DNA from: Puniceicoccaceae bacterium 5H
GTDB lineage: Bacteria; Verrucomicrobiota; Verrucomicrobiia; Opitutales; Oceanipulchritudinaceae
Direction: 5' to 3'
NCBI GenBank assembly: GCA_009772895.1
Contig: WOUP01000004.1
Location: forward strand, 158,716-222,715
DNA: 64,000 nt
Below are positions 52,587 to 60,833 of this stretch, one piece after another. Positions within the stretch are counted from its first letter, which is position 1; the number at the start of each line of letters is the position of its first letter. The notes under the pieces are model-generated. The model was given only the letters and a program-made list of their open reading frames with translations, was not told the origin of the DNA and searched no databases. The position numbers were made by a program, and so were the translations under genes.

Positions 52587-53243
52587 ATGAGCAACGCACC
52601 GCGTTCCACTTACGACGACCCGGAAGTCTGTGAAGACAGACCGTCTTTTCGTCGGGTGTTGGTGCTCAACCGCAACTGGCAAGCGGTGAACATCATTGGC
52701 GTCAAGCGTGCCTTCAGCCTGCTCTGGCAGGAGCACGCGCGCGTCATCAACACCTTCGACGGGCAGTTTCTGCCCATGTCCACGGCCGAATGGCTCGCGT
52801 TTTCGGACGAAGCCGCCAGCAAAAACCTGAGGTATGCCGAGTGGGTGCGCACCATCCGCCGCAACATCCTGATGCCCAAGGTGCTTTTGCTGCACGACTA
52901 CGACCGGCTCCCGATCGCAGAGGTCAAGTTCAACCGTCAGAACATCTTCGAGCGAGACAATTATACCTGCCAGTACACGGGTAAGGTGTTTCGCGCCAAG
53001 GATCTGACGCTGGATCACGTGATCCCTCGCGAGCGCGGCGGGCGCACCTCCTGGGAAAACATCGTCACCTGTTCCCGCGAGATCAACGCCCGCAAAGCCA
53101 ACCGGCTGCCCCATGAGGCCGGGTTGAGGCTCATCCGCAAGCCTTCCCGCCCCAAATGGCGCCCCTTTGTGGCCATCGTCGCTGGCTCCGACATCGACGA
53201 AAGCTGGGCTCAATTCCTTCATGTTGAAAAAAGCGCGTCTTAA
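52587..53243 (+). CDS. HNH endonuclease family protein
   Basis: A 218-residue protein. The N-terminal half contains LVLNRNWQAVNIIGVKRAFSLLW, common to a widespread group of HNH proteins, and the C-terminal half the HNH nuclease unit: RDNYTCQYTGKVFRAKDLTLDHVIPRERGGRTSWENIVTCSREINARKANR, with the paired Asp-His and following Asn/His residues. The RKPSRPKWRPF tail is usual for the group. Such genes are single-copy or low-copy housekeeping-like genes of unknown role rather than restriction enzymes. A TTGACA/GATTAT promoter lies just upstream. A small basic ORF overlaps its 3' end. Confidence 0.92.
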   Translation: MSNAPRSTYDDPEVCEDRPSFRRVLVLNRNWQAVNIIGVKRAFSLLWQEHARVINTFDGQFLPMSTAEWLAFSDEAASKNLRYAEWVRTIRRNILMPKVLLLHDYDRLPIAEVKFNRQNIFERDNYTCQYTGKVFRAKDLTLDHVIPRERGGRTSWENIVTCSREINARKANRLPHEAGLRLIRKPSRPKWRPFVAIVAGSDIDESWAQFLHVEKSAS

Positions 53244-53382
53244 GTACCTGAAATTCATCCAGGAAGAGCGCCCCCGCAACCGGCGGATGCGCTCGCCGAA
53301 GCTGATTCATCAGCCGGCTCCCGCCCCCGGCACCTCGCGTGCCGTGTTACAGAAAGCGCCCTGGCTCGAAATGGTCGCGTAG
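53221..53382 (+). CDS. Small basic protein of 53 residues, uncertain
   Basis: Starts at ATG 53221 inside the end of the HNH gene in another frame and runs past it: MLKKARLKYLKFIQEERPR, then an Arg/Pro-rich middle and PWLEMVA. The basic start and position suggest a possible translationally coupled small protein, but composition bias and the overlap make chance likely. No family was recognised. Confidence 0.3.
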   Translation: MLKKARLKYLKFIQEERPRNRRMRSPKLIHQPAPAPGTSRAVLQKAPWLEMVA

Positions 53383-53385
53383 TCG

Positions 53386-53412
53386 TCAGCCCGACGGCCC
53401 GCGATTTTTTTT
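53386..53412 (+). terminator. Possible terminator after the HNH gene
   Basis: A weak stem (CGTC 53385-53388 with GACG near 53392-53395, then a GC-rich stretch) is followed by T8 at 53405-53412. The T run is clear; the stem is short. Confidence 0.4.
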
Positions 53413-53478
53413 GTGCCCACAGCACTCCGCGAGACCTGATCCGCCCCGGCGGATCGGGAGGGGAGAGAGGTTTCCCGC

Positions 53479-54573
53479 TCAGCGCTCGCCAAAGAGGCGC
53501 AGCCAGGCTGCGCGCACGCGGGCCGGAGCGTAACGGGCGTCGAAGTGCTCGCGCAGGGCTGCCGGATCGGTTGTGCGGCATTGCAGTGCCTCGCGCAACT
53601 GGAGCACCGCGTCGTGAGCTTGGCGTGTTGTGAAGTTGGCGGGCAAGATCTGGCAGTCGGGGCTGCGCAGGGCGATCTCGCGCGTGCCGCCGCGGTCGGA
53701 CGCGATCCAGGGCAGGCCCAGCTCGGTGGCTTCGAGCAGCGTCACGGGCAGGCCTTCGCTGTGGCGTGAGAAGAGCACCATGCCGTGCATCCGGGAAAAG
53801 TGTTCGAGCAGTTCGCGGCGCGACTCATAGCGCCCGTGGTAGTGCACGCGCCGTACGTCTGCGAAGTCCTCCGCCGTGTAGCTCTCGCCGCTGCCGAAGA
53901 GGTGCCACTCCACATCCTGCAAGTCGTGGGCGCTGGCCAGTTGCAGGATCGTATCGATGCCCTTGGAAACGGTCAGGCGTCCGGCGAAGATCAGCCGCCA
54001 GGGCGGGCCGTCCGGCGGCGCATAGGTCTGGGGGGAAGGCTCCCAAGGGTAGAGGTAGGGCAGGTGGATCACGTTGCCGCCGGGGCGATCGAGGCCGGCC
54101 AGCAGGTTGTGCCGCGTGGCTTGGGAGCAGGCGACGAGGGTGGGCGCGCTTTGCAGCGCCAGGCGAAACGGCAGGTTCCAGCCCGCGCGTTCCTCGGCGG
54201 CGGCGGAGGTATGGTGGTGGTGGATCAGCCGGGTATCCCGGTGCCCCGCCTGCCAGACCAGGGGGACGAGTCCGCCTTGACCATTGGTGTAGATCACGTC
54301 CCAGCGCTGCTCGCGGAGCTTGAGGATTTGCCGGGCGAGCCAGACCGTCTTCTGGCGGTTGCTGGCCTCGCCGCGGGAGAGCGGCAACAGGCGCAGGTGC
54401 ACCCCCGCCTCGTGCAGGTTGTCCTGGACGCGCCGATGGAGGGAGTTGCTGGTCGACAGCAGCGTGACGGACCACCCCGTCCCGCGCAGGAGCATCGCCG
54501 TCTCCGCCAGATGGCGCTCAATGCCACCCAGGGAGTCGAGCTGGGGCGAGTAAATGAGGATTCGACGTCGCAC
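53479..54573 (-). CDS. Glycosyltransferase, GT4-like
   Basis: A 364-residue GT-B enzyme. The N-terminal Rossmann domain has YSPQLDSLGGIERHLAETAMLL, and the donor-binding half has LIFAGRLTVSKGIDTILQLA, WHLFGSGESY, VHYHGRY and MVLFSRHSEGLPVTLLEATELGLPWIASDRGG, with the E-x7-E pattern of GT4 retaining transferases. Sugar and acceptor are unknown; exopolysaccharide or lipopolysaccharide synthesis is likely in general. The start is GTG 54573 with GGGAG five bases before it; no in-frame ATG lies nearby upstream. It is divergent from the thioesterase gene. Confidence 0.9.
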   Translation of the reverse strand: MRRRILIYSPQLDSLGGIERHLAETAMLLRGTGWSVTLLSTSNSLHRRVQDNLHEAGVHLRLLPLSRGEASNRQKTVWLARQILKLREQRWDVIYTNGQGGLVPLVWQAGHRDTRLIHHHHTSAAAEERAGWNLPFRLALQSAPTLVACSQATRHNLLAGLDRPGGNVIHLPYLYPWEPSPQTYAPPDGPPWRLIFAGRLTVSKGIDTILQLASAHDLQDVEWHLFGSGESYTAEDFADVRRVHYHGRYESRRELLEHFSRMHGMVLFSRHSEGLPVTLLEATELGLPWIASDRGGTREIALRSPDCQILPANFTTRQAHDAVLQLREALQCRTTDPAALREHFDARYAPARVRAAWLRLFGER

Positions 54574-54622
54574 CAGCTCCCATGATTCTATAACGTCGCT
54601 TCAACTGCAATCCCCAAACCGT

Positions 54623-55054
54623 ATGGCGCGCATCCAGATTACCCTGCCCGAGAGCTACGATTACGAAACGACCTTGCCCGTCCGCTTGACTGACCTCAAC
54701 TACGGCCAACACCTTGCCAACGATCGCGTGCTGGCGCTGGTGCACGAGGTGCGGGTACAGTGGCTGGCCGCGTTGGGCCTGACGGAACTCGATCTGGGCG
54801 AAGGCGTGGGGTTGATCCAGGCCGATGCCGCCGTGCGCTACCTCTCCCAGGCGCGCTGGGGCGACGCCTTGCGCGTGCAGCTGGCGGTGCAGGAGATGCG
54901 GCGCAGCGGCTTTGGGTTGGTCTACCGGCTCTCGCACGCGGCGACGGGGCAGGATGTTGCGCAGGTGCAGACCGGTTTTGCGTTTTTCGACTATCGGCAG
55001 CAGCAGGTGACGCGTGGGCCGGCGGCGTTCATTCAACGTTGGCCGCGAGACTAG
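54623..55054 (+). CDS. Acyl-CoA thioesterase-like hotdog protein
   Basis: A 143-residue single-hotdog protein of the YbgC/FadM/4HBT group. The opening segment (LPVRLTDLNYGQHLANDRVLALVHEVRVQWLAALG) has the conserved Asp-Leu-Asn and the long central helix with catalytic-type acidic residue; later strands include AVRYLSQARWGDALRVQLAVQEMRRSGFGLVYRL. It probably hydrolyses acyl-CoA thioesters; the substrate is unknown. ATG 54623 precedes the conserved strand and is favoured over ATG 54554, which would extend into the divergent promoter. Its last 26 bases overlap the convergent small gene. Confidence 0.85.
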   Translation: MARIQITLPESYDYETTLPVRLTDLNYGQHLANDRVLALVHEVRVQWLAALGLTELDLGEGVGLIQADAAVRYLSQARWGDALRVQLAVQEMRRSGFGLVYRLSHAATGQDVAQVQTGFAFFDYRQQQVTRGPAAFIQRWPRD

Positions 55055-55280
55055 CTCCCGGCGAGATGGCGCCCCATTTGGGTGCGTGGCACCGCGGGCA
55101 GCAGTGGGCGCAGCCGTTGACGTTGGGGTGATGACGGCGTGCCTTGCGGATGGCCTCGTAGCAGTTGAGGCTGTAGCCAAGCTCGATGCGCTCTGCTTCG
55201 GGCGCGACGTGCCGACACGCGGCGGTATGCACCTCGTAGCCGATTCCTTCAGGTGAGTAGCTGACGAAGTAGCGTTTCAT
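55029..55280 (-). CDS. Small cysteine-rich protein, unknown function
   Basis: An 83-residue protein: MKRYFVSYSPEGIGYEVHTAACRHVAPEAERIELGYSLNCYEAIRKARRHHPNVNGCAHCCPRCH, then a tail. Five Cys and several His residues, with CAHCCPRCH near the end, could bind a metal ion. No strong ribosome site precedes ATG 55280, and the end overlaps the convergent thioesterase. The conserved-looking first half supports a real gene. Confidence 0.55.
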   Translation of the reverse strand: MKRYFVSYSPEGIGYEVHTAACRHVAPEAERIELGYSLNCYEAIRKARRHHPNVNGCAHCCPRCHAPKWGAISPGASLAANVE

Positions 55281-55449
55281 GTGGGGGGAGCGGGGTAAAC
55301 GGTTAGCTAAGTAAATGCTGGTTATTACAATGCCCGGCCTGCCAGCGGCAGCAAGCTCCAATCCTGAAGAAGACGCGGTCGCACTAGGGGGGATAAGGTT
55401 GGCTGATGCGGTTGCGAGACGGGAGCGGCTGGTTAGGGTACGCATTGCC

Positions 55450-55878
55450 ATGAGTACCCCCGACGAGTTTGCCCATTTCATCAGCGCCCAAAATCCCATC
55501 TACGGCCGCGTGCTCGAGGAGCTGCGCCAAGGTGACAAGCGATCGCACTGGATGTGGTTCATTTTTCCGCAGCTCAAGGGCCTGGGCCGTAGCGAGACGG
55601 CGCGCCGCTATGCCCTCGACTCGCTGGAGCAGGCCGAGCGCTACCTGCAGCATCCCGAGCTGGGCCCGCGCCTGCGCGAATGCACCGAGACGGTGATGCA
55701 GGCGCCGGAGCACAAGTCGGCCGAACAAATCTTTGGCGATCCGGATTACCTGAAATTCCGTTCGTCTATGACGCTCTTCGACCAGTGCGAACCCAACGGC
55801 ACCTTCCGGCAGGCGCTGGACCGCTTTTACGATAGCCAGCCGGACCTGCGGACCCTGGAATTGATCGGCCGGGTCTAG
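55450..55878 (+). CDS. DUF1810 family protein
   Basis: A 142-residue soluble protein with the whole DUF1810 pattern: FAHFISAQNPIYGRVLEELRQGDKRSHWMWFIFPQLKGLGRSETARRYALDSLEQAERYLQHPELGPRLRECTETV, and GDPDYLKFRSSMTLFDQ. The family is helical and of unknown biochemical role, sometimes encoded near NADAR or other nucleotide-related genes. ATG 55450 begins just before the conserved region; the frame extends to 55315 without conserved sequence. It lies 95 bases before the PPK2 gene on the same strand. Confidence 0.92.
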   Translation: MSTPDEFAHFISAQNPIYGRVLEELRQGDKRSHWMWFIFPQLKGLGRSETARRYALDSLEQAERYLQHPELGPRLRECTETVMQAPEHKSAEQIFGDPDYLKFRSSMTLFDQCEPNGTFRQALDRFYDSQPDLRTLELIGRV

Positions 55879-55973
55879 CGACCGGGAGCGCAGGACCGCC
55901 TGGCCGGAGCGGCAGCAGCATCTGGTAAAGACCGTTGACAATTCGGCCCGTTTGGTGCCCTTTCAACAGATCC

Positions 55974-56810
55974 ATGGCGTCTCCAGAAACCCTCTACGAG
56001 CGGGTTGCCGACCAATGCGTCTTGCCCGTCGGCCAGCGACCGGACTTGAAAAAGTGGACTACCCATCTCTCCGACGATGTCGTGGGAGACAAGCACGATG
56101 GGGTAGAATACCTGCACAAGCTCAGTAGCGAACTGGCCGAGCTGCAGCGTCGCCTGCACGCGGAAAAGCAGCACAAGGTCCTGATCATCCTGCAAGGGAT
56201 GGATACCAGCGGCAAGGGCGGCACCGTGCGTCACGTCTTCCGCATGGTCAACCCGATGGGGGTGCACGTGGCACCGTTCGACAAGCCCACGCGCAAGGAG
56301 CTGAGCTACGACTACCTCTGGCGCGTGCACGCCCGCGTGCCGGCCAAGGGCGAAATCTCGATCTTTGACCGCAGCCATTACGAGGACATCGTCACGGTGC
56401 GCGTCAACGAGCTCTTCCCCAAGGAAGTCTGGCAGCGCCGTTACCGCCACATCCGCGAGTTTGAGCGCATGTTGGCTGACGAGGGCACGACGATCCTCAA
56501 GTTTTTCCTGCACATCAGCAAGGACGAGCAGAAGAGTCGCCTGAAGTCGCGTCTGGAGAACCCGGAGAAATACTGGAAGTTCGATCCGAGCGACATCAGT
56601 GCGCGCGAGCGTTGGGACGCCTACATGCAGGCCAATGCCGACGTGCTGGAGAAGTGCAACGCCGAGGACGCGCCCTGGTACATCATCCCCGCGGACCGCA
56701 AATGGGTGCGCAACATCCTCGTGGCGGAGGTGGTGGTGCGCAAATTGCGCGAGATGGAGATGGACTTTCCCGCGGCGCACTTCGACCTCGAGTCGGTTTC
56801 CTTCGATTAG
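55974..56810 (+). CDS. Polyphosphate kinase 2 family protein
   Basis: A 278-residue P-loop kinase. Walker A is QGMDTSGKGGTV (about residues 79-90), the DRSHYEDIVTVRV loop carries Walker B and lid residues, and the C-terminal IPADRKWVRNILVAEVV is typical. PPK2 enzymes use polyphosphate to phosphorylate nucleotides or the reverse; class I, II and III differ in substrate range, and the short N-terminus fits a single-domain class, of which class I or III cannot be separated by eye. ATG 55974 is the best start. With the PiT transporter it points to polyphosphate turnover. Confidence 0.93.
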   Translation: MASPETLYERVADQCVLPVGQRPDLKKWTTHLSDDVVGDKHDGVEYLHKLSSELAELQRRLHAEKQHKVLIILQGMDTSGKGGTVRHVFRMVNPMGVHVAPFDKPTRKELSYDYLWRVHARVPAKGEISIFDRSHYEDIVTVRVNELFPKEVWQRRYRHIREFERMLADEGTTILKFFLHISKDEQKSRLKSRLENPEKYWKFDPSDISARERWDAYMQANADVLEKCNAEDAPWYIIPADRKWVRNILVAEVVVRKLREMEMDFPAAHFDLESVSFD

Positions 56811-56869
56811 GGGGATTTTGGGCAGCGCCAGGTAGAAAAACTTGTCTGCCCATCGGTTGCACATACCCC

Positions 56870-56904
56870 TTTCGTGGTTACCGTGCCGCATGCCTACCTA
56901 TCAC
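56870..56904 (+). repeat. 35-base direct repeat, copy 1 (upstream of alcohol dehydrogenase)
   Basis: Bases 56870-56904 are identical to 56936-56970. The repeat includes TTTCGTGGTTACCGTG, the start codon and the first five codons of the dehydrogenase gene (Met-Pro-Thr-Tyr-His). The spacing is 66 bases from start to start. Confidence 0.9.
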
Positions 56905-56934
56905 CATTTTCAAAAAACACTTGACCTTACCTGA
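56890..56934 (+). CDS. Leader mini-ORF (14 codons) formed by the duplicated start
   Basis: The first repeat copy opens a short frame, MPTYHHFQKTLDLT followed by TGA at 56932-56934. It shares the first five residues and the ribosome-binding context of the dehydrogenase, whose own ATG is at 56956. Its translation could affect expression of the gene. It may simply be a remnant of a small tandem duplication. Confidence 0.35.
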   Translation: MPTYHHFQKTLDLT

Positions 56935-56935
56935 C

Positions 56936-56970
56936 TTTCGTGGTTACCGTGCCGCATGCCTACCTATCAC
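56936..56970 (+). repeat. 35-base direct repeat, copy 2 (genuine dehydrogenase start)
   Basis: Second identical copy of 56870-56904. The ATG at 56956 within it is the start of the intact alcohol dehydrogenase gene. Confidence 0.9.
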
Positions 56971-57966
56971 GCCTACGCCGCGAAAGAACCCAAGGGCAAG
57001 CTGGAGCCCTTTGAATACGATCCAGGCCCCTTGGGAGACGACGAAGTCGAGATCAAGGTCGAATACGGTGGCCTCTGCCACTCCGACCTTTCCATGCTCA
57101 ACAACGATTGGGGGATGAGCCAGTACCCCTTCGTGCCGGGGCACGAGATCGTCGGCATCGTCAATCAGGTGGGGCCGCACGTGAAAAACGTGGAGGTCGG
57201 CCAGCGCGTCGGCCTCGGCTGGTTCTCCCACTCCTGCACGCATTGTGAGCAGTGCATGGACGGCGATCACAACCTTTGCCCCGAAGGGCAGGGCACCATC
57301 ATCGGGCGCCACGGCGGCTTTGCCGACTACGTGCGCGGTGGGGCCGAGTGGATCATACCGCTGCCGGACGATCTCGACGCCAAGAAGGTGGGCCCGCTGT
57401 TCTGCGGCGGCATCACGGTCTTCAACCCGATCATGCAGTACGATGTGCGCCCGACCCAGCGCGTCGGCGTGATCGGCATCGGCGGTCTCGGCCACCTGGC
57501 GCTGCAGTTCCTGCGTGCCTGGGGCTGCGAGGTTACGGCCTTCTCCCATAGCCCGGACAAGGAAGCCGAGGCGAAGAAGTTCGGCGCCCACCACTTCGTC
57601 AATACCAAGGAAGAGGGGGCGCTGGAGAAGCTGCAGGGCTCCTTCGACTTCATCCTCTCAACCGTCAACGTCGAGCTGCCGTGGGAGGACTTCCTGAAGA
57701 CGCTGCGCCCCAAGGGCCGCTTCCATATCGTCGGCGCCGCCCCCAAGGTCGAGAGCAGCGTGATGACCTTGCTCGCCAACCAGCTCAGCATTGGGGCCAC
57801 GCCGATGGGCAGCCCCGCGACCACCGCCACGATGCTGAAGTTCTGCGAGCGCCACAACATCCTGCCGCAGACCGAGCTCTACCCGATGAGCCAGATCAAC
57901 GAGGCCTTCGAACACCTCGAAGCCGGCAAGGCCCGCTACCGTATCGTGCTCGAGGCCGGCAAGTAG
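56956..57966 (+). CDS. Zinc-dependent alcohol dehydrogenase, cinnamyl-alcohol dehydrogenase (YahK) type
   Basis: A 336-residue medium-chain dehydrogenase. The catalytic zinc site (YGGLCHSDLSMLNNDWG, then PFVPGHEIVG) and the structural zinc lobe with four cysteines (CTHCEQCMDGDHNLC) are complete, as is the NAD(P)-binding VGVIGIGGLGHLALQFLRAWGCEV. The group reduces aldehydes with NADPH. A 35-base repeat duplicates its start region upstream, and a strong terminator follows at 57995. It stands alone. The in vivo substrate is unknown. Confidence 0.94.
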   Translation: MPTYHAYAAKEPKGKLEPFEYDPGPLGDDEVEIKVEYGGLCHSDLSMLNNDWGMSQYPFVPGHEIVGIVNQVGPHVKNVEVGQRVGLGWFSHSCTHCEQCMDGDHNLCPEGQGTIIGRHGGFADYVRGGAEWIIPLPDDLDAKKVGPLFCGGITVFNPIMQYDVRPTQRVGVIGIGGLGHLALQFLRAWGCEVTAFSHSPDKEAEAKKFGAHHFVNTKEEGALEKLQGSFDFILSTVNVELPWEDFLKTLRPKGRFHIVGAAPKVESSVMTLLANQLSIGATPMGSPATTATMLKFCERHNILPQTELYPMSQINEAFEHLEAGKARYRIVLEAGK

Positions 57967-57994
57967 AACGCCCCCTAAGCCCATTTTGAGTCCG

Positions 57995-58025
57995 AGCCGG
58001 AACGTGCGCCGTTCCGGCTTTTTTT
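57995..58025 (+). terminator. Rho-independent terminator of the alcohol dehydrogenase gene
   Basis: Perfect 10-bp stem (AGCCGGAACG 57995-58004 with CGTTCCGGCT 58010-58019), loop TGCGC, followed by T6. It lies 28 bases beyond the stop. Confidence 0.92.
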
Positions 58026-58111
58026 GTGCCCGTCAGTGCATAGGAGGTGTGGAGGCGTTTTTTATACACTTCGCTGTCAATTACTTCGGAAAAGCGTCTT
58101 GACGTAATAAT

Positions 58112-58130
58112 GGTACTGAGACTCAGTACC
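58112..58130 (+). promoter_or_regulatory. 19-bp perfect palindrome, probable operator of the PEP-CTERM gene
   Basis: GGTACTGAG (58112-58120), A, CTCAGTACC (58122-58130): two perfect 9-bp arms around one base, the form of a dimeric repressor site. It lies 66 bases before the PEP-CTERM start, 8 bases after TTGACG (58099-58104), which could be a -35 element. Confidence 0.5.
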
Positions 58131-58196
58131 AATAAATAATTTGAGAAATAGTCACATTCTCAATCATACACCTCCATCTCTTGGAGATTCCGAACG

Positions 58197-58937
58197 ATGA
58201 AGAAACACCTCACCTCTCGCACTCGCTGGGCTTTGCTCGGCCTCTTCGCGTGGGCGGCCAGTGCCGCAAACGCTTCCGTTATGCTCGTCGACGTCACCAT
58301 GCCTGGCCTTCAGGAAACGGTGGCCTGGGAAAGTCCCGACCTGAACAACGCCAACACCTCGCTGACACCGACGACGGGAACCGGCACCATCACGCCGATC
58401 TCACCGGGTTATCAGGCCTCGGCCGGTTTTTATAGCTGGCAGGGTGACTTTGGCGCCGAAGTCACGAGCAGTTCGACGTTCGACACCCAGAACGTGGTCT
58501 TCCAGCTCGTCATGATGGCGAACCCGGATTACACGACGGAACAGATCCTCAACTACGACGGCTCCTATCTGCCGGAGTTCGACATGGAAGTCGGCTACGC
58601 CGGCGGTCCTACCTTGAACTACAACGGCGGGACCCAAGGTATCCAGGCCACCCTCTCGGAAGTGGTGGCGGGGCCGACCCATACGACGATTTCCGGCTTC
58701 GAAGGGGAGCTCTCTTCCTATGCATGGCAGTGGGACCTCTCCGGCATCACCGACGATATCTCGTCGGTCAGTATCACCGCACCGATCATCGCTCACCAAT
58801 CGACGGTAGAAGCGCGTCTCGACCTCGGCAGCTCATTCTCCTCTCTGGCCGCCGTGCCTGAGCCGCAGACCTATGCGCTCATGCTAGGCGGGGTTGCCTT
58901 GGCCTTTGCCGCTTTCCGACGTCGACGTGTCGGTTGA
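58197..58937 (+). CDS. PEP-CTERM sorting domain protein, unknown function
   Basis: A 246-residue exported protein. The signal peptide is SRTRWALLGLFAWAASAANASV; the mature part is Thr/Ser/Gly-rich with beta-strand character (TLNYNGGTQGIQATLSEV, VSITAPIIAHQSTVEARLDLG), lacking a catalytic motif. The C-terminus is a canonical PEP-CTERM tag: VPEPQTYA, a hydrophobic helix (LMLGGVALAFAAF) and RRRRVG. Such proteins are usually extracellular matrix or surface components processed by exosortase. A TTGGAGAT ribosome site precedes ATG 58197, a 19-bp palindrome sits upstream, and a terminator follows at 58968. Confidence 0.88.
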   Translation: MKKHLTSRTRWALLGLFAWAASAANASVMLVDVTMPGLQETVAWESPDLNNANTSLTPTTGTGTITPISPGYQASAGFYSWQGDFGAEVTSSSTFDTQNVVFQLVMMANPDYTTEQILNYDGSYLPEFDMEVGYAGGPTLNYNGGTQGIQATLSEVVAGPTHTTISGFEGELSSYAWQWDLSGITDDISSVSITAPIIAHQSTVEARLDLGSSFSSLAAVPEPQTYALMLGGVALAFAAFRRRRVG

Positions 58938-58967
58938 TTCCGCCTTAGTGGTCCTCATGCTCATGGG

Positions 58968-59005
58968 CAGCGGCACTCTCTTTGCCCCGGGGTGCCGCTG
59001 TTTTT
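58968..59005 (+). terminator. Rho-independent terminator of the PEP-CTERM gene
   Basis: Nine-bp stem CAGCGGCAC (58968-58976) with GTGCCGCTG (58992-59000), loop 15 bases, then T5. It also separates this gene from the convergent histidine kinase gene. Confidence 0.85.
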
Positions 59006-59080
59006 AGTTGGGTCCGAAGGGTCCGAACTTGCACCGTCCGGGATAGCGCTCCTCTCGTTGCGGACGCTTGGCGCCCCTCG

Positions 59081-60805
59081 CTACTCTTCGACGGACTTCA
59101 CCAGGGGCAGCCAGAGGCGCATGGTCGTGCCCTGGTCGCTGGTGGTGAGCAGCTCCACGTCGCCGTTGTGGCTTTGCATGATGCGTTTGACGATGGCCAG
59201 GCCGAGACCGGTGCCGCCGCGACGGCCGGTGAGAAAGTTGTCGAAGATGCGGTCGCGCAGGTGTTCGGGCACGCCGTTGCCGTTGTCGGAGATGTCGATC
59301 ATGGCCACGGGCTGGTTGTCGCGCTGCTCGTGGTGCACCCAGATCTCGATCGTGCCGCCGTCGCTCATCGCCTGCATGGCATTGATCAGCAGGTTGAGGA
59401 TGGCCTGCTGGATCTGGCCCTTGTTGACTTCGACCAGAATTTCCTGATCGGGCAGGCGGTGGAAGCGCGGGTCGATGCCGCGTTGCTGGAATTTCAGGCG
59501 CACGAGCAGCAGCGTATCTTCGATCAACTGGTGCAGGTCGTAGCGCGCACGCAGGTTTTCGCGCGATTTGCCGAAGCTGAGCACCTTGGAGACGATGCTC
59601 TCCAGTTGATCGATCTTTTCGCCGATGATGGCCGCATCCTTGGCGCGCATGTCGCCCTCCTCGAACTGGAGGTCGAGGCTCTCGAAGAGCAGGCGGATGA
59701 CGGTGAGCGGGTTACGGATCTCGTGCGCGATCTCGGCGGACAGCAGGCCAAGCGTCGTCAATTGCTCGCTGCGGCGCAGGTGCTCTTCCTGACGGAAGAT
59801 GCGGGCGTAGAGGCGCACGTTCTGGATTGCGACCGCCGTCATACTGGCCAGCGTCTGGCAAAGGCGTTTTTCCTCGTTGTTGAAGCGGTGGGGGCGGTCG
59901 GTGTAGGCGTTGAGCACGCCGATGACCTCCTTCTCGTACTCGATGGGGCAGGAGAGCATCGAGACGAGGTCCTCGCTTTGGATGAGGCTGATAAAGTGAT
60001 GTTCCTCCGTCCGCCGCAGGTCGTTGACTTCGATTTGCTTATGGCGGCGGATTGCGGTGCCGATGGCGGAGTCGCCGACCGAGATGCGCTCGGAGTAGCG
60101 TCGGCCCGGCACGCCGGCGAGCGCGCGCAGGGTCAGGGTGTCGCCATCTTCCTCGAGCAGGAAGAGGGAGCAGATGCGGCAGCCCATCAATTCACGCGCC
60201 TCCGAGACCACGCTCTTGAGCAGGTCGGGCAGCTCGCGCTTTTTCACGATGGAGCGCGCGGTGTTGATCAGGGCCTCGAGCTGGTCTGCCTTCTGGGCCA
60301 GCTTCTTGATCAGCCACAGGCGGTTGAGCACGCGCGCGGCTTCGTTGGTCAGCAGGCTGAGGACTTTGAGGTCTTGCTCGGCAAAGGCGTCGGTGCTCTC
60401 GCTGTCGCAGTTGACCACGCCGATGCACTCGCCGTTTTCCGCGAGGATGGGCACGGCCATCTCGCTGCGGATCTCCGGCTTGACCAGCACGTAGCGCGGG
60501 TCTTCGCGCACGTCGGGCACCAGGAGCGGGCGCGCGTGCAGGGCCACCCAGCCGGTGACGCCTTCGCCCAGGCCCAGGCGGGTCTGCTTGGCGTCGGTCG
60601 GGAACCCGCGCGTCACTTCGATTTCGAGCTGGCGGGACTCCGGGTTGATGAGTTCGATGGCGGCACTGTGGCAGGGGATCACCCGCATGATTTCGTCGAC
60701 GACGAGCTCCAGGGCTTCGTGGGGGTCCTGGGTCTGGTTGACGAGGCTGGTGATCCGGTACAGCGAATCGATAATGTCGGTCTCGGTCATCTCTGGAGCG
60801 AGCAT
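59081..60805 (-). CDS. Soluble histidine kinase with two GAF domains
   Basis: A 574-residue cytoplasmic sensor kinase with no membrane segment. GAF 1 spans about 12-165 (PLLVPDVREDPRYVLVKPEIRSEMAVPILAENGECIGVV) and GAF 2 about 180-335 (RICSLFLLEEDGDTLTLRALAGVPG; VSMLSCPIEYEKEVIGVLNAYT). The HisKA box GLLSAEIAHEIRNPLTVIRLL has the phospho-acceptor H361, and the ATPase domain has AILNLLINAMQAM (N box), DISDNGNGVPE and GTGLGLAIVKRIM. The gene lies 28 bases after glnD on the same strand, suggesting a nitrogen-status operon. A partner regulator is not adjacent; the NtrC-type protein at 6820 is one remote possibility. Confidence 0.93.
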   Translation of the reverse strand: MLAPEMTETDIIDSLYRITSLVNQTQDPHEALELVVDEIMRVIPCHSAAIELINPESRQLEIEVTRGFPTDAKQTRLGLGEGVTGWVALHARPLLVPDVREDPRYVLVKPEIRSEMAVPILAENGECIGVVNCDSESTDAFAEQDLKVLSLLTNEAARVLNRLWLIKKLAQKADQLEALINTARSIVKKRELPDLLKSVVSEARELMGCRICSLFLLEEDGDTLTLRALAGVPGRRYSERISVGDSAIGTAIRRHKQIEVNDLRRTEEHHFISLIQSEDLVSMLSCPIEYEKEVIGVLNAYTDRPHRFNNEEKRLCQTLASMTAVAIQNVRLYARIFRQEEHLRRSEQLTTLGLLSAEIAHEIRNPLTVIRLLFESLDLQFEEGDMRAKDAAIIGEKIDQLESIVSKVLSFGKSRENLRARYDLHQLIEDTLLLVRLKFQQRGIDPRFHRLPDQEILVEVNKGQIQQAILNLLINAMQAMSDGGTIEIWVHHEQRDNQPVAMIDISDNGNGVPEHLRDRIFDNFLTGRRGGTGLGLAIVKRIMQSHNGDVELLTTSDQGTTMRLWLPLVKSVEE

Positions 60806-60833
60806 CTACAATCTCCCGGGACTGTCGGTGCCG

